Below, in pieces: positions 1-7,676 of a stretch of DNA of 64,000 nt (positions are counted from its first letter, which is position 1; each line of letters opens with the position of its first letter). The DNA is from CAZCAQ01 sp964496905 (lineage in GTDB: Bacteria > Patescibacteriota > WWE3 > UBA101185 > UBA10185). The position numbers and the translations under genes were made by a program. The stretch is taken from NCBI GenBank assembly GCA_964496905.1, contig CAZCAQ010000005.1, positions 4,206-68,205 on the forward strand. The letters are read 5' to 3'. Below the pieces are notes generated by a model, which was given only the letters and a program-made list of their open reading frames with translations, was not told where the DNA came from and did not search any database.

Positions 1-784
1 GTTTCTTAAACAGGCCAAGTAACCAAAATTGGTAAACTGTATATTTACTTAACAAAAAGTCATATGCGCCAGTAATATAAACCTCAGACAAGTTCTTTGC
101 GTCTGAAAGGCTATGTATATTCCAAAAGGATAGGCGTGAAGCTTCTGTGTTCTCATATTCGATTTTGTACCAATCCCCGCGCATTTTTTTGTCAAAAATT
201 AAGTAAGGGATTGTGGCTACAAAGACGGCGAGTGCGATTAAGGGATTTAACCTGAATATAATTACAGCGGTTGTGCCTAGCCTTACAATCTCAGTGAATA
301 TGTTAACAAGGCCAAAATAGTATTCATAAATATTATTTATAACTTCTTGCCCTCTATGCATTTTATTATTGATTTCAGGTTGCTCAAGCGTCTGAATACC
401 TAAGTTGTTGAGCTTGCTTACATACAGACTTCTAAATCTTATTCTTGTGTATAGCCTAAGTTCTGTTCTTGCGTATCTTCCAATTATGTTGTTAACAAAA
501 TTGATCAAAGTGAAACCTGCTAACAAAAGCATTGGCATTGCTAAGTCTTCCCTTGTAAAGTCTTCAGGATTATTTGAATGAAAAATTACCCAGTCCAGAA
601 TGCGTGAGAATATATAAGTCCAAACAATCATCATTAACTTGCCAATGGTGTTTGAAACTATAAAAAGAACCGAGTGCACCTTGCTTATCTGAAAAACTAT
701 GCTTACGGCCCATTTAGCAATTTTAAAAAACTCTGTTGGGGTGACTTTTGTTACTTCGCTTGAAGTTGATGCAGTTTTTTTCAT
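1..784 (-). CDS. ABC exporter, transmembrane half (3' end cut by window)
   Basis: Open frame from ATG at 784 down to base 1, about 261 residues read, with the C-terminal ATPase expected beyond the window. After a polar N-terminus (MKKTASTSSEV) there are hydrophobic helices near residues 35-55 and 85-100, then an arginine-rich cytosolic loop (IIGRYARTELRLYTRIRFRS) and further helices near 165-200, the usual pattern of a type I ABC exporter membrane domain. No Walker motif lies inside the visible part. The family moves lipids, peptides or drugs; the substrate cannot be told. Reading frame is clean, so truncation is only the window edge. Confidence 0.75.
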   Translation of the reverse strand, partial: MKKTASTSSEVTKVTPTEFFKIAKWAVSIVFQISKVHSVLFIVSNTIGKLMMIVWTYIFSRILDWVIFHSNNPEDFTREDLAMPMLLLAGFTLINFVNNIIGRYARTELRLYTRIRFRSLYVSKLNNLGIQTLEQPEINNKMHRGQEVINNIYEYYFGLVNIFTEIVRLGTTAVIIFRLNPLIALAVFVATIPYLIFDKKMRGDWYKIEYENTEASRLSFWNIHSLSDAKNLSEVYITGAYDFLLSKYTVYQFWLLGLFKK

Positions 785-877
785 GTTTGTTTATACAAAT
801 ATAGCACCAACAAAATGGAAAAACAGTCTATTTTTATTGCTTGAGTTGAGTTATAATATACAAAGAAAGCAAGCAAG

Positions 878-1882
878 TTATTCGACACCAATGTTATCAA
901 AGGTTTCAAGGGCCCCAACTAGACCTTGTTTGCGTACGAGTTTCTCAAAGTTTCTTATATCATCCATGCTTGAAAAATTTTCCGCAAAACCTACAGCTGC
1001 GTCTATTATATCGCCATAAGAAAGCGCGTTTCCACTACGCTCGCTAGCTTCATATAAAGCTGTAAAAGCTAATTCACATATTATGGATAAATGCCATTCG
1101 TATTCTGTAACGCTTTCAAATCCTTTATATCTAATTTTGTGTGTTGTTGAATGTAAGGGTATAAATGATAGCTTAGGTTTTTCACTGGATGTGTCTAAAT
1201 GATGTATACCTGCGGAGATCCCTAATTTTCTTAATTCAAGACTCAGTCCGCTATGCATAGTTCCAAGTTTTGAAATCACGACTGTATTTGGATTTTGATC
1301 TATTTGCATTGCGATTGTTGTAGCCATAGCGCTTTCTCGTCTTACAGTATCACCTGCCAAGTTGTTACACATACCTTTATATACTGCGAGTGCTTCATCA
1401 AAATTATTTTGAACATATAGAGAAATAACTCTATCTAAGTCCACGCCCCAGTCATAATCTGTTTCTTTACTATCTAAAGATCCTTCCAGCATAACTTTTA
1501 GCCTTGGTGATCCGTCAGTGCGAATGCTAGAAACATATAAAGCGTCCAGAGCTAAAAGTTCCATTGTATAGTCACTTTCCCCACTTAAATAGGTAAACAA
1601 ATCTTGATATAAGGGGTCTTGCACATAACTATATAGATCTAGAGCTGCTAAATGCTCCGATAGGTCTTTTGCTAAAGAGAGAAATGCAAGAGTAGGCGGG
1701 ACTCCAGCTGAAGTTAGCTGATACATTTGTTCAGCGTCATACAAAGTAGATTTACTATCCTCAAGTACAACAATAACTTCCGCATCAGTCGTTTCTAGGA
1801 CTTCCCTAACTCGCTGAATATGTTTTTCCATTGTTTCAATATTTAAGTCATGTGTTGCCAGATTTACTTCTACTTGCTTCAT
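878..1882 (-). CDS. TraB/EreA-like hypothetical protein
   Basis: A 334-residue soluble protein without signal peptide or membrane segment. I do not recognise the family with certainty. Near residues 185-225 it has RRESAMATTIA followed by a hydrophobic strand and a Gly-Thr-Met-His turn (VVISKLGTMHSG), which resembles the TraB/PrgY/EreA pattern in which an Arg-Asn/Glu-rich helix precedes a strand ending in Gly-x-x-His. Two acidic-rich segments (residues 120-150) could bind metal. It is the nearest gene downstream of tRNA-Leu, separated by a partial copy of that tRNA. Function unknown; the family link is inference. Confidence 0.6.
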   Translation of the reverse strand: MKQVEVNLATHDLNIETMEKHIQRVREVLETTDAEVIVVLEDSKSTLYDAEQMYQLTSAGVPPTLAFLSLAKDLSEHLAALDLYSYVQDPLYQDLFTYLSGESDYTMELLALDALYVSSIRTDGSPRLKVMLEGSLDSKETDYDWGVDLDRVISLYVQNNFDEALAVYKGMCNNLAGDTVRRESAMATTIAMQIDQNPNTVVISKLGTMHSGLSLELRKLGISAGIHHLDTSSEKPKLSFIPLHSTTHKIRYKGFESVTEYEWHLSIICELAFTALYEASERSGNALSYGDIIDAAVGFAENFSSMDDIRNFEKLVRKQGLVGALETFDNIGVE

Positions 1883-1911
1883 TATGTTTATTTGGCAGGG
1901 ATTTTAAATTT

Positions 1912-1930
1912 TGGTGGGCAAGGAGGGAGT
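1912..1930 (-). repeat. Partial copy of tRNA-Leu 3' end
   Basis: Nineteen bases identical to 2054-2072, the 3' end of tRNA-Leu(TAG). The copy runs from A58 in the T-loop through the T-stem strand, the acceptor strand, the discriminator and CCA. Identity stops abruptly on both sides. The 123 bp between copy and tRNA hold a terminator and a small hairpin at 1938-1954. Confidence 0.85.
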
Positions 1931-2021
1931 AACAACCTTTCGCTGCGCGAAAGAACGTTGCTTTTTCTCGTTATACTCGAAAAAGTCGAACCATGGTCAC
2001 CTACCTACTCTTAACAACATC

Positions 2022-2051
2022 AAAAAAGCTTGGCAAAAGCCAATCTTTTTT
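2022..2051 (-). terminator. Terminator of tRNA-Leu(TAG)
   Basis: Inverted repeat of 13 bases with a single mismatch (aaaaaagcttggc / gccaatctttttt, loop aaaa) starting three bases after the tRNA CCA. Read on the minus strand it ends in a run of six T. Confidence 0.8.
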
Positions 2052-2053
2052 GC

Positions 2054-2136
2054 TGGTGGGCAAGGAGGGAGTCGAACCCTCACCCCGAAGGACACGGTCC
2101 TAAACCGTGCGCGTATGCCAATTCCGCCACTTGCCC
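2054..2136 (-). tRNA. tRNA-Leu(TAG)
   Basis: Class II tRNA with acceptor GGGCAAG/CTTGCCC, anticodon stem CACGG/CCGTG around loop TTTAGGA (anticodon TAG), short variable arm TCCTTCGGGG and T-arm GAGGGTTCGACTCCCTC. CCA is encoded. The 3' end is duplicated at 1912-1930. Confidence 0.95.
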
Positions 2137-2174
2137 AAACATTTACTTATGGATTTTACATTAAAAAAGGTTAA

Positions 2175-2741
2175 TTAAGAAGTTTGAGCTGTATTTACAG
2201 CCTCGTCTATTTGCTTAAAGAAAAAGTTAATTTTTCCACCCCACTGAATTGGCGTGTTTGGATTATAAATAGGAGCAATTTCTTCTACAGTGTCATAACC
2301 CTTATTTACGTAATTTTTGGCAAGACCGGCTCCTACAGTATCAATTCCTGCCTCAATACTTTCAAAGCTTGTAACTGTGTTTCCGTATATTCCCCATCCA
2401 AATGGGTTGTTTGAGCTTGGAATGTAAAATTTGCCGCAAGTTGACTCTACGCACGAAATTGCAGGTAGTAAGCGATAATCCAATCCGTATTTGTCTGCAG
2501 TAAGTACAAAATGCTCAGAATATGGTTCTAGTGATGAATTGTAGCTCTTAAAGAAGGCTCGCAAATTTGCTGTTCTGTCTATTCGTTGTCTTTGAATTGT
2601 AAAAAACACCTCTTCTGGGCGTTGTTGAAGCTTTTCCTGTGCATACACAAAGGCTAAAGGATCTAATGCAAAGGCTTGTTTGGCCTGTACAAAGGCCATA
2701 AACATAAATACAGTAATTGTTACTCTATATACGTGTTTCAT
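2175..2741 (-). CDS. Exported lysozyme-fold (glucosaminidase-like) protein
   Basis: Start taken at the ATG at 2741, because it opens directly into a signal peptide (MKHVYRVTITVFMFMAF then AKQAFA). The mature part has the core ADKYGLDYRLLPAISCVESTCG, here cited as its pieces ADKYGLDYRLLP and AISCVESTCG, in which the Glu of the VES triplet sits where lytic transglycosylases and endo-beta-N-acetylglucosaminidases keep their catalytic acid, followed by NPFGWGIYG and a C-terminal helix. The Cys pair around the Glu could form a disulfide. Likely acts on peptidoglycan outside the membrane. It is a paralogue of the next gene upstream (2861-3499). Confidence 0.75.
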   Translation of the reverse strand: MKHVYRVTITVFMFMAFVQAKQAFALDPLAFVYAQEKLQQRPEEVFFTIQRQRIDRTANLRAFFKSYNSSLEPYSEHFVLTADKYGLDYRLLPAISCVESTCGKFYIPSSNNPFGWGIYGNTVTSFESIEAGIDTVGAGLAKNYVNKGYDTVEEIAPIYNPNTPIQWGGKINFFFKQIDEAVNTAQTS

Positions 2742-2860
2742 ATTAATCTGATTAAGTGTGGGAAACTTATATACTAACCTTGCTATTATAGCTAAAAACC
2801 AGTGTTTTGGCAAATCGCCAAGGCTTGAAAAACTGTTATTTTAAATGGATATTTTAAGAT

Positions 2861-3499
2861 TTATGGGGTTTCGTAATCTACAATTTCGTCTCTAAAAAAC
2901 TTAATTCCTTCGCACCACGAACCTTTAGAAGGTGGGGTGTAAACTTTCATGATTTCACATGGCTCAGTTATGCCTTTTGAAATAAACTTTTTGCTCATAT
3001 ATTCTGAAACGGTAGAAATGCCTTCTTCCATTGATTCAAACTTAAACACATGTGGCCCCCAAACGCCCCAACCGTATAAGTTGTATGTCTCTTCGCCCTT
3101 TACTACCGGAGTGTTTTTTCCGCAGCTTGATTCTTGAAATGCCACGGCTGCTACTAACCAGTATGGGATCTCGTTTTTATCGGCTTCTCTAACAAATACT
3201 TCTCCGTACCCTTGAATTGGACATTTATATTTTTGAAAAATCTCATCAATTCTTTCAGCACGTGCGTCCTCAGTAGTTACTTCTTGAGTAGAATAGCCTA
3301 AAACCTTAGGTTTAGCAGCAAAAATGGCGTATTTATATGCTGTATCCGGAGAGGTTTGTTCCGAAAGTAGCAAATAAATGCTTAATACTAAGACAAAGAG
3401 TATTGTACAAAAAAACCACAAAACTGGCAAAATTAATGGCCAAAGCTTTTTATTCCGAATTTGATTATTGATATTGGGATTACCGGGCAGTTTTTCCAC
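2861..3499 (-). CDS. Membrane-anchored lysozyme-fold protein
   Basis: 212 residues with one N-terminal membrane helix (residues 20-46) and an external domain that repeats the plan of the neighbour at 2175-2741: VREADKNEIPYWLVAAVAFQ, then ESSCG with the candidate catalytic Glu, then NLYGWGVWGP and FESMEEGISTVSEYM. The start codon is GTG at 3499. The two genes look like a tandem duplication, one secreted free and one kept on the membrane. Probable peptidoglycan hydrolase; activity is inferred from fold signature only. Confidence 0.72.
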   Translation of the reverse strand: MEKLPGNPNINNQIRNKKLWPLILPVLWFFCTILFVLVLSIYLLLSEQTSPDTAYKYAIFAAKPKVLGYSTQEVTTEDARAERIDEIFQKYKCPIQGYGEVFVREADKNEIPYWLVAAVAFQESSCGKNTPVVKGEETYNLYGWGVWGPHVFKFESMEEGISTVSEYMSKKFISKGITEPCEIMKVYTPPSKGSWCEGIKFFRDEIVDYETP

Positions 3500-3521
3500 T
3501 TATAAAATGGTAGCAGAAATA

Positions 3522-4004
3522 TTAGGTGCTCTCAACTCCTAATATTCTACCTATAAAGTAACCTAGAATAATTGCGCCTCCGGCAATTAACATCATTCTT
3601 AAGCCTGATTTCACCCTCTTTGAAGGTAAGAAACCTAATAAAAATAAACCTACTAATGTGGCGATAACAGAAACATATTTGGCAATATTCTGTGGAAGTA
3701 AAAAGTATGGAGCTAAAGGAATAAATCCAGCCAAAAAGTATGAGACAAACATTAGCGCCCCTTCGATTTCTGGGTTTTCGCGAGACTTAGTGTCGCTTAC
3801 TTCGTTTGTGGACTCTTCAGATAAGTAAGTACCTACTCCCATTGATAAAGCTTCAACGCTTAGTAAAATCAATCCTGTAGTAGTAATAGTTAAGCTTTCT
3901 ATGCCTGCGGCCGCCATACCAAAAAGTAGTCCCACAGTTGAAACTAAACTGTCTTCTACTCCAAAAATTACGTTTCTAAAATATCCTGGGCTAATTTTGC
4001 TCAT
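3522..4004 (-). CDS. VIT1/CCC1-family iron/manganese transporter
   Basis: 160 residues with about five membrane helices. The opening YFRNVIFGVEDSLVSTVGLL matches the VIT1/CCC1 signature of a first helix carrying conserved Asp and Gly (usual form GxxDGLVST), and VEALSMGVGTYLSEES matches the second helix and its charged exit. These proteins move Fe2+ or Mn2+ across membranes. It is shorter than plant VIT1 but typical of bacterial members. A -10 like box (TAGCAT) lies 6 nt before the ATG, suggesting a leaderless mRNA. Confidence 0.85.
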   Translation of the reverse strand: MSKISPGYFRNVIFGVEDSLVSTVGLLFGMAAAGIESLTITTTGLILLSVEALSMGVGTYLSEESTNEVSDTKSRENPEIEGALMFVSYFLAGFIPLAPYFLLPQNIAKYVSVIATLVGLFLLGFLPSKRVKSGLRMMLIAGGAIILGYFIGRILGVEST

Positions 4005-4021
4005 AAAAATATGCTACAACT

Positions 4022-4055
4022 AAAAAGCCTCTGTATCAACAGAGGCCTTTGTATT
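4022..4055 (-). terminator. Terminator after SurA-N gene
   Basis: Perfect 8-bp stem GCCTCTGT/ACAGAGGC with a 4-nt loop, followed on the minus strand by TTTTTA. It sits 16 bases after the stop of the gene at 4071-4829. Confidence 0.85.
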
Positions 4056-4070
4056 TTGATTTAATTTGCT

Positions 4071-4829
4071 TTATAACTCTAAAATTTGATTTATTTGAGC
4101 TTTACCTTTTAGCTCGTTTAACAGCGCGTCGACCGCCTGGGCTTCCTTTTGACTTTTAATATATTCCTCTACCGTTGCTCTAATTTGTTCTGCGCTTTGG
4201 TCTTTAGGCAAAAAGTCTTTGTTTTGATCAGTGTATTGCTTGATTTCCTCTTCAGATACTGTAATTTTGTCAGCAACTAGTTTTGTTGCTAAAATTTGGA
4301 ATCTAATTGAATCTGTAACATCTGCTTTTGTTAAATTTTGTTGCTTTAGCGCATCATCCAAAGAAGTTCCTTGTGACTTTAGTTCTTGGTCAATCTTTTT
4401 AAACTCATTATCTATATCAGATTGAGTTACTATTATTGCTTTACGCTCTGCTTCTTGATTTAGTAATTCTTCTCTAAGCATGTTTTCGTAAGCTTGTTTT
4501 CCAAAGTCCTTTTCCAGCCTTTTTATTAGTTGATACCTATAAATTGGCCTTCCGTTTACTGTTGCAGCAACAATTGATTGTTTGCTCAAGTACATAAGTC
4601 CTAAAATGCCTGCAGTTATAAGTATAATTAATACTGCTGACTTTTTTGGCGTTGGTAAATCAGGAGCTCCAAAGCCGTTATCGTCATTAGAGTAGTTTTC
4701 GTTGTCTTCTTGAGGCACTTCACCGTCACTTACAACAATAACTTCTTCTTCAACTATTACTGCCTCAACAACTTGATCGTTGCTTTGTTCTACTTTTTCA
4801 TTTTTCTTTTTATTTTTGTCTTTTGCCAT
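4071..4829 (-). CDS. SurA N-terminal domain membrane foldase
   Basis: 252 residues: an acidic, low-complexity cytosolic head (1-60), one membrane helix (65-82), then an external SurA_N-like helical domain: VNGRPIYRYQLIKRLEKDFG, the usual tryptophan-less start of such domains, LREELLNQEAERKAI and the paired SQSDI-type helix. The C-terminal rotamase domain of full PrsA/SurA is missing or reduced to KDQSAEQIRATVEEYIKSQK. Probably a chaperone for exported proteins. TATAAT at 4836-4841 stands 6 nt before ATG, so the message is probably leaderless. Confidence 0.78.
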   Translation of the reverse strand: MAKDKNKKKNEKVEQSNDQVVEAVIVEEEVIVVSDGEVPQEDNENYSNDDNGFGAPDLPTPKKSAVLIILITAGILGLMYLSKQSIVAATVNGRPIYRYQLIKRLEKDFGKQAYENMLREELLNQEAERKAIIVTQSDIDNEFKKIDQELKSQGTSLDDALKQQNLTKADVTDSIRFQILATKLVADKITVSEEEIKQYTDQNKDFLPKDQSAEQIRATVEEYIKSQKEAQAVDALLNELKGKAQINQILEL

Positions 4830-4872
4830 GCGTATATTATATCTGGAATTATTTTTTTGTATAGTTTATGTG

Positions 4873-5385
4873 CTAGTTTTCTGGCTTTAAAAATGGTGTT
4901 GTGAACGAGTTTAAGTATCCTGTATATAGACTAGGTGCTGATTCTCGAGTGTCTAATCTTAATTCATCTCGTGATTTATTTGTTTGGCTTAAAAAAGCTA
5001 CAGAACCATCACTATTGTTTGCTAAAACTACAATCTCATTTTCTTCTAAGTAGTCAGGGGTGTCAGTTTCTACTTTTCGAATTCCAGTTTTTTCTCTGTC
5101 AGCTAAATTCATTATAAATACAACTCCTTGCCTAGTTAATTTTGAAACATAAGGATTGCCACTTTCGTCAAATGCAATTGCTATAAATGACTCAGGAAGA
5201 AAATTGCACCCTTCTAAGTTTGCAAAATCTTTATCACCTTTTAAATTTTTAGTGTTTTGCCCCTCCTTTGGGTTACTACCTATTAAGGTTGGGTGCTTAT
5301 CTGAAACAGTGAATCGTGTACCCACCTTGACATTGATCTCTTTAGGTGTGTACTCGCCTCTAATTTTTTCCAATGCGCCTTTCAC
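4873..5385 (-). CDS. Hypothetical protein
   Basis: 170 residues, soluble, no signal peptide. GTG start at 5385, with TATTAT 6 nt upstream. I do not recognise it. The sequence is mostly beta-prone with charged turns (VGTRFTVSD, ESFIAIAFDESGNPYVSKLT, NEIVVLANNSDGSVAFLSQT), which looks like a small beta-barrel or beta-propeller fragment. It follows copA by 48 bp on the same strand but appears to have its own promoter, so a role in copper handling is not implied. Confidence 0.6.
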   Translation of the reverse strand: MKGALEKIRGEYTPKEINVKVGTRFTVSDKHPTLIGSNPKEGQNTKNLKGDKDFANLEGCNFLPESFIAIAFDESGNPYVSKLTRQGVVFIMNLADREKTGIRKVETDTPDYLEENEIVVLANNSDGSVAFLSQTNKSRDELRLDTRESAPSLYTGYLNSFTTPFLKPEN

Positions 5386-5433
5386 ATTTTAATAATACTA
5401 GAATCGCCTATAAAACAAAAGTTTGCGCTATTG

Positions 5434-7674
5434 CTATTTGAGTATTCTCTTTAACCTTAAGCTGTTAGTTACAACCGAAACGGAGCTCAGAGCCATTGCT
5501 GCTCCAGCAAAAGTTGGTGAAAGTAAAATGCCAAATGGAATAAACAGTATTCCAGCAGCTAGTGGTATAAAGACTATATTGTATCCAAAAGCCCAAAATA
5601 GATTTTGCTTTATTACTCGCACAGTGCTTTTTGAAACTTTAATAACTTGGGTTAGTTTAGAAATATTACCACCAACTAAAATAACACTTCCTGAGTTTAA
5701 TGCTACGTCAGTACCGTTTCCCATTGCAATGCCAATATCGGCTTGAGCTAAGGCAGGCGCATCATTTATGCCATCTCCTACAAAACCTACAACTGAGTTT
5801 TTATGTGCATTTTGCAGGTCTAGTACTTTATTTGCCTTATCTTTAGGACTAACTTCTGCAAATATAGTTTTAATACCGACTGTTTTTCCAATTATATCTC
5901 CTGTTTCTTTACTATCTCCTGTTAGCATCACAGGTTCTATTTGTAATTTAATTAATTCGTCTATAACTGCTTTAGCAGATTCCTTAAGTTTATCTCCAAC
6001 TCCAATTATTGCTTCTACGTTTAAATCTACACTACACAAGATTACGCTTAGACCCTTTTGTTTTAGCGAAGTAATTACCTCATCAAATTCGGAATTTAAC
6101 TGTTTGGCTTGACCTAAAACAAACTTTGCGGATCCAACTAAAATCTCTTTATTTGAAATTTTAGCTCTAACGCCATTTCCGGGAATTTCCTCAAAATCTG
6201 TTACATTTAAGGAACTTAAACCGTTTGAGTTAAAATAGCTTACTATAGCTTCCGCTAGTGGATGTGAAGAATTTTTTTCGATAGACAAGATGTAATATTC
6301 GATTGCTTCTTCCCTGCCCACTTTTACAAATTCGTGAACTTGTGGTTTCCCTACAGTTAATGTTCCTGTTTTATCTAGAGCTATATATTTCATTTTGTCT
6401 GCATTTTCTAGTGATTTCGCGTCTTTAAACAAAATTCCACGTTTTGCTGCCTCACCCGTTCCTACAACTACAGCTGTTGGTGTTGCAAGTCCAAGAGCGC
6501 ATGGACACGCAATTATTAAAACTGAAATAAATGTATAAATGGCATATTGAGTAGAGTCTTCTATTCCAAAACTTTGTCCAAAAAATAGCCAAAATAGTAA
6601 TGTGCCTAAAGCCAAAAGTAGCACAACTGGAACAAATACTGCAGAAATGTTGTCTGCCATGCGCTGGATTGGTGCCTGCGTTGCTTGAGCGTCTTCTACC
6701 ATTTTAATTATTTGAGCCAGCATTGTTTCTTCGCCAACGTGAGTTATTTTAATTTTAATTACGCCATTTGTATTAATAGTTGCACCGGTTACATTGCTTC
6801 CAACTGCTTTTAAGACTGGTATAGGTTCGCCAGTAATCATTGCTTCATCAACATATGTTTGTCCTTCTGTAACTATGCCGTCTAGTGGGATTTTTTCACC
6901 TGGTTTTACCAAAACCAAATCTCCTATTTCCAAGGTATCAATTCCAACTTTAGTTTCTACACCGTTTTTAAGAAGAACTGCTTCTTTAGCTCCTAGCTTA
7001 ATTAGCGATTCAATTGCTGTGCCTGTTTGCCCCTTTGATCTTGCTTCCAAAAGTCTCCCTAGCATAATAAAGAATAGAATAAATACAGCTGCCTCAAAAT
7101 AAGAATGTGCAAGGTCTCCAAATAGATTTGGTGCGAACAAGATTAGTGAGGAATAAATGTATGCAGTAAGTGTGCCAATTGCAATTAAAACGTCCATATT
7201 TGCACGTTTTGTCTTTATACTTGCCCAAGCGCTTAAGTAAATTTCTTTACCCAATAATAAAACAACAGTTGCCAGTACAAATTGAATTACTAAAATTGGC
7301 AATGCAAACATCATAAGCATGTCACTTATTTGCGGAATCATCATAGCTATCATTAAAAAGACAAAAGGTATAGTTGCAAGCCCTATTAAAGTAACTTGTA
7401 GTTTAAGTTTTTTGTATTCTTTTTGTTTAGACAGTTTTTTGCCTTCGTAAGAATATTCCGAAACAGAATAACCACCTGCAGAGCTCACTGCATTCTTTAT
7501 TTTATCTTCAGTTGTTTTTTGGGTATCTATTTCAACAGTTAAAACTTCAGTTCCAAAATTTACATTAGCCTTTACAACACCATCAACCTCTGCTACAGAT
7601 TTTTCGATTAAAATTTTACACGATGCACAATGCATTCCGTGAACTAGATAAGATTTTTTTTGTGTCTGTGTCAT
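5434..7674 (-). CDS. copA: Copper-translocating P1B-type ATPase
   Basis: 746 residues, normal length for CopA. In order: heavy-metal-associated domain with GMHCASCK (residues 13-20), membrane helices, actuator loop with TGEP, the membrane metal site CPC in IACPCALGLATP, phosphorylation site DKTGTLT, the nucleotide-domain HP in SSHPLAEAI and hinge GDGINDAPAL. Exports Cu(I) from the cytosol with ATP. It starts 2 bp after the HMA-membrane-cupredoxin gene and belongs to the csoR operon, so copper should release its repression. Confidence 0.95.
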   Translation of the reverse strand: MTQTQKKSYLVHGMHCASCKILIEKSVAEVDGVVKANVNFGTEVLTVEIDTQKTTEDKIKNAVSSAGGYSVSEYSYEGKKLSKQKEYKKLKLQVTLIGLATIPFVFLMIAMMIPQISDMLMMFALPILVIQFVLATVVLLLGKEIYLSAWASIKTKRANMDVLIAIGTLTAYIYSSLILFAPNLFGDLAHSYFEAAVFILFFIMLGRLLEARSKGQTGTAIESLIKLGAKEAVLLKNGVETKVGIDTLEIGDLVLVKPGEKIPLDGIVTEGQTYVDEAMITGEPIPVLKAVGSNVTGATINTNGVIKIKITHVGEETMLAQIIKMVEDAQATQAPIQRMADNISAVFVPVVLLLALGTLLFWLFFGQSFGIEDSTQYAIYTFISVLIIACPCALGLATPTAVVVGTGEAAKRGILFKDAKSLENADKMKYIALDKTGTLTVGKPQVHEFVKVGREEAIEYYILSIEKNSSHPLAEAIVSYFNSNGLSSLNVTDFEEIPGNGVRAKISNKEILVGSAKFVLGQAKQLNSEFDEVITSLKQKGLSVILCSVDLNVEAIIGVGDKLKESAKAVIDELIKLQIEPVMLTGDSKETGDIIGKTVGIKTIFAEVSPKDKANKVLDLQNAHKNSVVGFVGDGINDAPALAQADIGIAMGNGTDVALNSGSVILVGGNISKLTQVIKVSKSTVRVIKQNLFWAFGYNIVFIPLAAGILFIPFGILLSPTFAGAAMALSSVSVVTNSLRLKRILK

Positions 7675-7676
7675 TT

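Noticed and set aside
2054..2136. tRNA copies as k-mer assembly artefacts
   Set aside because: Copies are 19 and 22 nt, shorter than any assembly k-mer, with unique intervals of different length.
1911..2174. Open frame on the plus strand
   Set aside because: It runs through tRNA-Leu, its terminator and the tRNA copy; not a protein gene.
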